The notes under the pieces: model-generated
What the model was told of the DNA's origin: nothing
What the model saw: the letters and a program-made list of their open reading frames with translations, nothing else
The model's database searches: none
Made by a program: the position numbers and the translations under genes
Origin: Candidatus Woesearchaeota archaeon
GTDB taxonomy: Archaea > Nanobdellota > Nanobdellia > SCGC-AAA011-G17 > GW2011-AR17
Direction of reading: 5' to 3'
Length of the DNA: 9,995 bases
NCBI GenBank assembly: GCA_016211095.1
Contig: JACQSW010000035.1
Location: forward strand, 1 to 9,995
Shown: positions 6,281 to 9,995 of the stretch, one piece after another
Layout: the number at the start of each line of letters is the position of its first letter
How positions within the stretch are numbered: position 1 is the stretch's first letter

Positions 6281-6943
6281 TTATAGCAATCCAAAAATGT
6301 TGTTTTCTCCATAATGAATTTGTTTTTTTATTTTTTTTAAGACTGGTTTGTTTAGTGAGTAGATTTTGCAGTTCTTCATCTCCCAGCCAAAGTTTGTTCC
6401 GTTGTAGTTTGTTAGTTCTACGATGCAATCTTCTGCTTTAAATAATGTGAATCTTGCGGTTAAACTGCCAACTTTTAAAACACAGTTCTTTCCGTAACCT
6501 AGTATTGAAGCAGCATTAATTTTTTCTGCTTTTATTTTAATTGGATTGTTGGATTTGCCCTGCAAATAACTTCCAAAATCACCAATCTCCAATTCTCCGA
6601 ATTTCATGCTTATTTTTTCAAATTGGAAGCTGTTAAATCCTTGATCGTAGCTTGTTTGTATCATTGCTGATGAGAAAATGCCCCACCAGCATAGTTCTGT
6701 TAAACCAAATTGGGTTGTGTCAACTTTTTCATTAAAAGTTTTTATAACTTCAGGAGTTAATTTTTGGTAGCTTTGCAGGAATTTTTTGCTTTCCAAAAAA
6801 TATTTTTTTGTTTCATCCCACGTAAAAAATTTGTCCTTGTCTGTTTTTTCAAAGTAATCTAACCATTCACCAAAAATTATGCTCTCACTCTTATTGGTTG
6901 TTAAGCTATTTTCTTTTTTTTCGAGGGTTTGGTCTAAGCTCAT
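6281..6943 (-). CDS. P1: paralogue following dppD, shortest and most diverged
   Basis: A 220-aa cytoplasmic protein, the third member of the P family. Its N-terminus (MSLDQTLEKK) shares the MSLD start with P2, but residues 5-80 are otherwise diverged and helical. The core motif is SAMIQTSYDQGFNSFQF (92-108). The solenoid part is weak: about two 19-residue periods near 142-180 (centred on GKNCVLKV and AEDCIVEL) that lack the NF and FS signatures. The cap NYNGTNFGWEMKNCKIYS (179-196) and the final helix-plus-GENNIFGLL tail resemble P3. ATG 6943 overlaps the dppD stop as ATGA, so translation is probably coupled to the ATPase; the open frame continues upstream only inside dppD. It is wedged between the two ATPase genes, where a permease would be more usual. 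The function is unknown. Confidence 0.82.
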   Translation of the reverse strand: MSLDQTLEKKENSLTTNKSESIIFGEWLDYFEKTDKDKFFTWDETKKYFLESKKFLQSYQKLTPEVIKTFNEKVDTTQFGLTELCWWGIFSSAMIQTSYDQGFNSFQFEKISMKFGELEIGDFGSYLQGKSNNPIKIKAEKINAASILGYGKNCVLKVGSLTARFTLFKAEDCIVELTNYNGTNFGWEMKNCKIYSLNKPVLKKIKKQIHYGENNIFGLL

Positions 6944-7902
6944 TTTTTTGTTTGGTACACTAGGCATCTTGTTTTGTGGTATTCGCCTTCGAGTTCTGAG
7001 GTGATTTTGGTGCATTGGTCTGTTTTTTTGTTGCATCGAGGTGCGAATGAGCATCCTGGTGGTAAGTTGATGAGTTCTGGGACTACGCCTTCTATTGTTT
7101 TTAGTTTTGGCTCTCCCCTTTTAGGTACGGATTCTAGCAAGCCTAAGGTGTATGGGTGTTTTGAATTTTTGAATACGTCTTTTTTGTTTCCGTATTCTAC
7201 TATTTTGCCTGCGTACATCACTGCTACGTTGTCTGCGACTTCGGCTATTACGCCTAGGTTGTGGGTGATTAGGATGATTGATGAGTCGATTTTTTCTTTT
7301 AGTTCTCCCATTAGTTCGAGGATTTGTGCTTGGACTGTTACGTCTAATGCGGTTGTTGGCTCATCTGCTATTAGCACTGTTGGGTTGCATGCTAGGGCCA
7401 TTGCTATCATAGCTCTTTGGCTCATGCCTCCGCTGAGCACGTGCGGGTAATCATTAATTCTTTTTTCTGGGTCTGGTATTTTGACGAGTTTTAGCAGTTC
7501 TATTGTTCTTTCTTTTGCTTCTTTTTTGTTCATTTTTTGGTGCAATTTTAGCGCTTCGCCTATTTGGTCTCCTACGGTAAACACGGGGTTTAGGGAGCTC
7601 ATTGGGTCTTGGAATATCATGGCTATTTCTTTGCCCCTTAACCGCCTTAGCTCCTTGTTGTCCATTGTTAGGATGTTTTGGTTTTTGAAGTAGATTTCAC
7701 CTTGGATTTTTGCTTGCGGCGGTAGAAGTTTTAGGATGGATAGTGATGTTACGCTTTTGCCGCAGCCTGATTCGCCTACTAAGCCGAGGGTTTCTTTTTT
7801 GTGCAGGTCGAGATTTACATTGCTTACTGCTTTGACTTCGCCGTAGCTGGATGGGAATGAGACGTGGAGGCCTTTTATTTCCAATACTTTTTCTTCAAGC
7901 AT
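6940..7902 (-). CDS. dppD: Oligopeptide-type ABC transporter ATPase, DppD/OppD-like
   Basis: A 320-aa ATPase, the usual partner of the F-type subunit. The motifs are complete: Walker A GESGCGKS (43-50), Q98 in IFQDP, signature LSGGM (156-160), Walker B VLIADEP with E181, and switch H214 in THNLG (Asn where Asp is common). The C-terminal oligo_HPY region has C284, C290, C297 and C313 in the GCSFAPRC pattern, expected to hold an iron-sulphur cluster. The D-type call rests on LSGGMSQR and the GEVKAV start region. ATG 7902 is preceded by a BRE/TATA element, and the predicted transcript would begin about 12 bases upstream, so this is probably the first gene of the seven-gene cluster. The expected membrane components (DppB, DppC) and lipoprotein are missing from the window. 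Codons mostly end in A or C. Confidence 0.92.
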   Translation of the reverse strand: MLEEKVLEIKGLHVSFPSSYGEVKAVSNVNLDLHKKETLGLVGESGCGKSVTSLSILKLLPPQAKIQGEIYFKNQNILTMDNKELRRLRGKEIAMIFQDPMSSLNPVFTVGDQIGEALKLHQKMNKKEAKERTIELLKLVKIPDPEKRINDYPHVLSGGMSQRAMIAMALACNPTVLIADEPTTALDVTVQAQILELMGELKEKIDSSIILITHNLGVIAEVADNVAVMYAGKIVEYGNKKDVFKNSKHPYTLGLLESVPKRGEPKLKTIEGVVPELINLPPGCSFAPRCNKKTDQCTKITSELEGEYHKTRCLVYQTKK

Positions 7903-7934
7903 TTTTTTGGTCGCTTATCATTTTTTTTTGAGCA

Positions 7935-7950
7935 CTATTTAAACGTTTCG
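7935..7950 (-). promoter_or_regulatory. BRE/TATA promoter of the dppD cluster
   Basis: On the minus strand CGAAAC (7945-7950) is followed by GTTTAAATAG (7935-7944), a strong archaeal promoter match. The predicted start site near 7914 leaves a leader of about 12 bases with no Shine-Dalgarno site. The box overlaps the stop codon (7939-7941) of the preceding gene, so the promoter lies partly inside coding sequence. Confidence 0.6.
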
Positions 7951-8466
7951 TTTTTTTTTAGTGGTGACAACTATGGTTAGCGTTGCAACAGCCAACAACA
8001 AAACAAAAAAAGAGTATTGAACCAAGCCAAAAGGCGCATTGTTAAAATCTTTTTTTTCGTTCAAGCTGGCATAATCTTCTATTGGTGGCCGTGTTTCGTT
8101 AACTTCAAAAATAATTTGAACTCCGTAGCTGTTAATCAAAGCTGAGCTGCCTTTCTCTTCAACGATAATCTTAAGGGAATACTTGCCGCTTGCTTCTGGG
8201 GCTTTTAGAATAAATTTAGCAGCTTTTTTTTGTTTTGCCTTCAAACTAAAAGAAGCATCGCTTATTTTGAAATTGTTTTTGTAAGCATCAGCAAAAACGC
8301 TTAGTTTAACGTTTTTGTCTAAGTTGTTTATGATCAAAAATTGGCCCTCAACTGATTCGCCACTTTTTATCGTCCCTAAATTAATCTTTGGCGGAGACAA
8401 GGCTAAACCAAAAACGTTGCTTGTTAAAATCAAAAAAAAGAGTAGATAAAAAAAAGTTTTTTTCAT
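7939..8466 (-). CDS. Membrane-anchored Ig-like surface protein
   Basis: A 175-aa protein with a signal peptide (1-20, MKK followed by a hydrophobic core ending VFG), one beta-rich extracellular domain (about 21-122) starting LSPPKINLGTIKSGES and built like the archaeal CARDB/NPCBM-type Ig-like modules, a short linker, one membrane helix (about 148-168) and a basic cytoplasmic stop-transfer tail (TKKKRNV). This predicts a type I membrane protein with its Ig domain outside the cell. The start codon directly follows the stop of the lamin-tail gene (TAAATG), so the two are co-transcribed, and it may serve as a membrane anchor or partner for that secreted protein, which has no anchor of its own. 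That pairing is inference. The Ig-like call is from the overall pattern; the exact family is uncertain. Confidence 0.75.
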   Translation of the reverse strand: MKKTFFYLLFFLILTSNVFGLALSPPKINLGTIKSGESVEGQFLIINNLDKNVKLSVFADAYKNNFKISDASFSLKAKQKKAAKFILKAPEASGKYSLKIIVEEKGSSALINSYGVQIIFEVNETRPPIEDYASLNEKKDFNNAPFGLVQYSFFVLLLAVATLTIVVTTKKKRNV

Positions 8467-9738
8467 TTAGGCAGACAATGAAGTTAGCCGAACTTTTCCT
8501 AAATAGCTGTTTGGTTGTATATTGCTAGGCAAATTCACCCTGAAAGTTAAGTCTGTGTTGTTTTTTGGGGAAAGGTTCAAGTTTAGCAGTTGTGGGGTTA
8601 AGCTTAGTGGTTGCCAAAATTTGTTTAAAGCAAATTCGATGGCGTCTACGGTTATCTCCCCTTTTTCAGCGTTTATGTTTGTTCCAGAAATTTCGAAGTC
8701 AACCAAAACGTTGCCTGCGTTGCTTAAAGTTATGTTTTCTTCGTTTGAAGCTGTTCCTGGTGTTGTTTGAAAAAAGCTTAGCTGGTCTTTGTTGAAGATT
8801 GTTGCCAGCAGAGGAAGGTAGTCAAAAGATGTTTCTTCTGTAACTTCGTAGTCTCCTTCTTTTAGTGTTATATTGAGGGCGTATTTTTTTGGTTCTTCAA
8901 AATAGGCCATAGCTATTTGTAGTTCATATATGCTTGTTGAAGAATTAACTACTGCTTTTTTTGTTAGATTAAGCCGTTCTCCCTTGAATGTTGCGTAGGC
9001 TTCTGTGTTGTTAGCCCAAGCTGTTGCTTCTACTCTTATGCTTACTGTTTTGTTGCTTCCTGCTTCGGGGAGTATTTGTGTTCCATTCTTTTCGCCGTCA
9101 TCAGGGGTTATGTTTACGCTGTTGATTTTTGGTTTGGGATTAACGACTTCTACTAAAAGTTTTATTTCTGTTGTTCCTTCTTTTGGCGTTAGGCTATTAG
9201 TTTTTCCTGGTGTGCCGCCGGTGATCAGGCTTTCCCCCCAATTAGTTGGGCTGTTATCTGAGGTCACATTTATTTTTTCTAAAGTGCGGCCATTATTGTA
9301 TGCTCCGAAGGATGAGTCGTAGCTTAGCCATTCTATGATTGTATTGTTTTCATTTGTTATGATTATTGTGTCGTTGTTTGTTAGTGCGAAGTAGCCGTCT
9401 AGCGCTTTGTAGTTTCCGTCACTTTCGTTCCATACGCCATCGTTGTTTCCCCAAACAGATTCAAAACTATCTAGGTCGGTGTCGTTTCCATCGATTAGTT
9501 CCCGCGCTATAACAATATATTCTTGAGGCGCTACCCCAACATCATCAAAGTTGTAACCGTCTATTTTCCAGTTTGCTAAGTTTATCGCATAGGTATCATT
9601 GTTGTAAATCTCAACCCATTCTGTGTCTGTTTCTGAGCTTGTTTGGTTCGGCGCGTACATCACCTCGTTAATTGTTATAGCCATCGCTAACTTTATCATT
9701 AGCACTAAAAAAATTGGGATTAACATAGTTTTTTTCAT
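8467..9738 (-). CDS. Secreted lamin-tail-domain (LTD) protein
   Basis: A 423-aa exported protein. A signal peptide (1-20, ending LAMA) is followed at once by a lamin-tail domain: ITINEVMYAP (21-30), the hallmark EWVEIYNN, then INLANWKIDGY, a typical FALTNNDTIIITN strand pair, and the closing GGTPGKTNS. Two beta-rich Ig-like regions follow, the last ending in NSYLGKVRLTS at the C-terminus, similar to archaeal COG1470-type modules. I count 17 N-x-S/T sequons, suggesting heavy N-glycosylation. There is no C-terminal membrane helix or sorting motif. LTD domains in prokaryotes are common in cell-surface or secreted proteins and nucleases, but no nuclease motif is visible here. ATG 9738 is preceded by GGAGGTTGA at 9746-9754, whereas the upstream ATG 9756 overlaps that ribosome-binding site, so 9738 is preferred. 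It is co-directional with and abuts the membrane-anchored gene. Confidence 0.8.
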   Translation of the reverse strand: MKKTMLIPIFLVLMIKLAMAITINEVMYAPNQTSSETDTEWVEIYNNDTYAINLANWKIDGYNFDDVGVAPQEYIVIARELIDGNDTDLDSFESVWGNNDGVWNESDGNYKALDGYFALTNNDTIIITNENNTIIEWLSYDSSFGAYNNGRTLEKINVTSDNSPTNWGESLITGGTPGKTNSLTPKEGTTEIKLLVEVVNPKPKINSVNITPDDGEKNGTQILPEAGSNKTVSIRVEATAWANNTEAYATFKGERLNLTKKAVVNSSTSIYELQIAMAYFEEPKKYALNITLKEGDYEVTEETSFDYLPLLATIFNKDQLSFFQTTPGTASNEENITLSNAGNVLVDFEISGTNINAEKGEITVDAIEFALNKFWQPLSLTPQLLNLNLSPKNNTDLTFRVNLPSNIQPNSYLGKVRLTSLSA

Positions 9739-9745
9739 TTTGTAT

Positions 9746-9754
9746 TCAACCTCC
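9746..9754 (-). promoter_or_regulatory. Shine-Dalgarno site deciding the LTD gene start
   Basis: The minus strand reads GGAGGTTGA, ending 7 bases before ATG 9738. It is the clearest ribosome-binding site in the window, and it overlaps the alternative ATG at 9756, which is therefore unlikely to be used. I see only weak TATA-like sequence upstream (for example AAAAAATTAAG near 9786-9796). Confidence 0.65.
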
Positions 9755-9905
9755 ATTAGAATTAACTTAACAACAACAATTGCTACTTAATTTTTTGTTC
9801 GGCTTTACCGAAAGCTTTTTGGAAATTCTAAAAAATACCCCAACAATTTTTTTTAAAAATGTAAAATTAACCCAATTATGTTCCGACAGCGTAGGAAAAT
9901 TTGAA

Positions 9906-9921
9906 CGAAAGATATTTAAAC
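9906..9921 (+). promoter_or_regulatory. BRE/TATA promoter of the L41e gene
   Basis: CGAAAG (9906-9911) is followed by ATATTTAAAC (9912-9921). The predicted start site is near 9942, four bases before ATG 9946, so the transcript should be almost leaderless. The BRE matches that of the dppD promoter (CGAAAC). Confidence 0.6.
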
Positions 9922-9945
9922 AAAACGAACCCCACCTAAAACCTT

Positions 9946-9995
9946 ATGAAGAGGAGCAGTAGACGCTGGAAAAAGAAAGGCCAAATGAGGTGGAA
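9946..9995 (+). CDS. rpl41e: Ribosomal protein L41e, 5' part, cut by window edge
   Basis: Sixteen complete codons are visible, giving MKRSSRRWKKKGQMRW, with a final incomplete AA (Lys or Asn). This very basic start with the RRWKKKG-x-MRW pattern matches my recollection of archaeal L41e, in which a short N-terminal segment precedes the MRWKW-type core shared with eukaryotic L41. L41e is a tiny basic peptide of the large ribosomal subunit that lies at the subunit interface. The rest lies beyond the edge; the family's length suggests roughly 20 more residues. The start at 9946 is supported by the well-spaced BRE/TATA element. With so few residues the call rests on motif and composition, but few other archaeal proteins begin this way. 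Confidence 0.75.
   Translation, partial: MKRSSRRWKKKGQMRW

Noticed and set aside
6276..6428. N-terminal extension of dppF by 51 residues
   Set aside because: It runs through the end of P1 in another frame; the family's usual length and start fit ATG 6275.
6944..7054. N-terminal extension of P1 by 37 residues
   Set aside because: The extension lies wholly inside dppD and is basic, low-complexity out-of-frame sequence; ATG 6943 with the ATGA overlap parallels the P2 start.
9798..9812. Inverted repeat TTCGG-CTTTA-CCGAA followed by AGCTTTTT, resembling an intrinsic terminator
   Set aside because: No + strand gene ends here, the stem is only 5 bp, and archaea rarely use stem-loop terminators; it is likely chance in an AT-rich divergent intergenic region.
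9780..9962. 60-aa + strand open frame before the right edge
   Set aside because: It starts with TTG, spans the L41e promoter, overlaps L41e in another frame and shows no domain.
1..9995. tRNA, rRNA, insertion sequence or att site
   Set aside because: I found no tRNA-like cloverleaf, rRNA core, transposase motif or terminal inverted repeat; all intergenic gaps are under 200 bases.

Overview
The window looks like a piece of a small, AT-rich archaeal genome, most likely of the DPANN type. The evidence is: (i) the right edge holds the first 16 codons of ribosomal protein L41e, a protein of archaea and eukaryotes; (ii) several genes are preceded by BRE plus TATA-like boxes about 25-30 bases from the start codon, as in leaderless archaeal transcripts; (iii) there is a split SLC41/MgtE-type transporter without the bacterial N and CBS domains; (iv) surface proteins have archaeal-style architectures. 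The DPANN placement is an inference from gene content and very tight packing, and no marker here fixes the phylum.

Layout, left to right. 39-206 (-): a 55-aa zinc-ribbon protein with an exact CxxC-x17-CxxC pattern. 207-367: divergent promoter region. 368-1602 (+): two overlapping genes, each encoding one half of an SLC41/MgtE-type cation transporter. 1613-2500 (-): an EamA/DMT-family ten-helix transporter with its own promoter, convergent with the MgtE pair. 2538-7902 (-): a compressed seven-gene cluster, read in the order dppD-type ATPase, paralogue P1, dppF-type ATPase, paralogue P2, a DUF4406/nucleoside-deoxyribosyltransferase-like protein, paralogue P3, and an unknown 249-aa protein. 7939-9738 (-): a secreted lamin-tail-domain protein followed by a small membrane-anchored Ig-like protein. 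9739-9945: divergent intergenic region. 9946 to the edge (+): L41e.

The most interesting part is the 2538-7902 cluster. Three members (P1, P2, P3) of one cytoplasmic protein family that I do not recognise alternate with the two ATPases of an oligopeptide-type ABC transporter. Each ATPase stop codon overlaps the start codon of the following paralogue by the same ATGA arrangement. All three share a central S-A-(L/M)-I-Q-T-S-Y motif and a C-terminal cap. P2 and P3 carry a repeat of exactly 19 residues that suggests a beta-solenoid, and P1 has a weaker version. P3 appears to be the P2 layout with three extra repeat units, and a nearly identical 44-base DNA repeat exactly 171 bases (57 codons, three units) apart supports an internal duplication. 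No permease or substrate-binding protein is present with the ATPases. A working idea, inference only, is that P1-P3 are partners or regulators of the transporter or of its ATPases.
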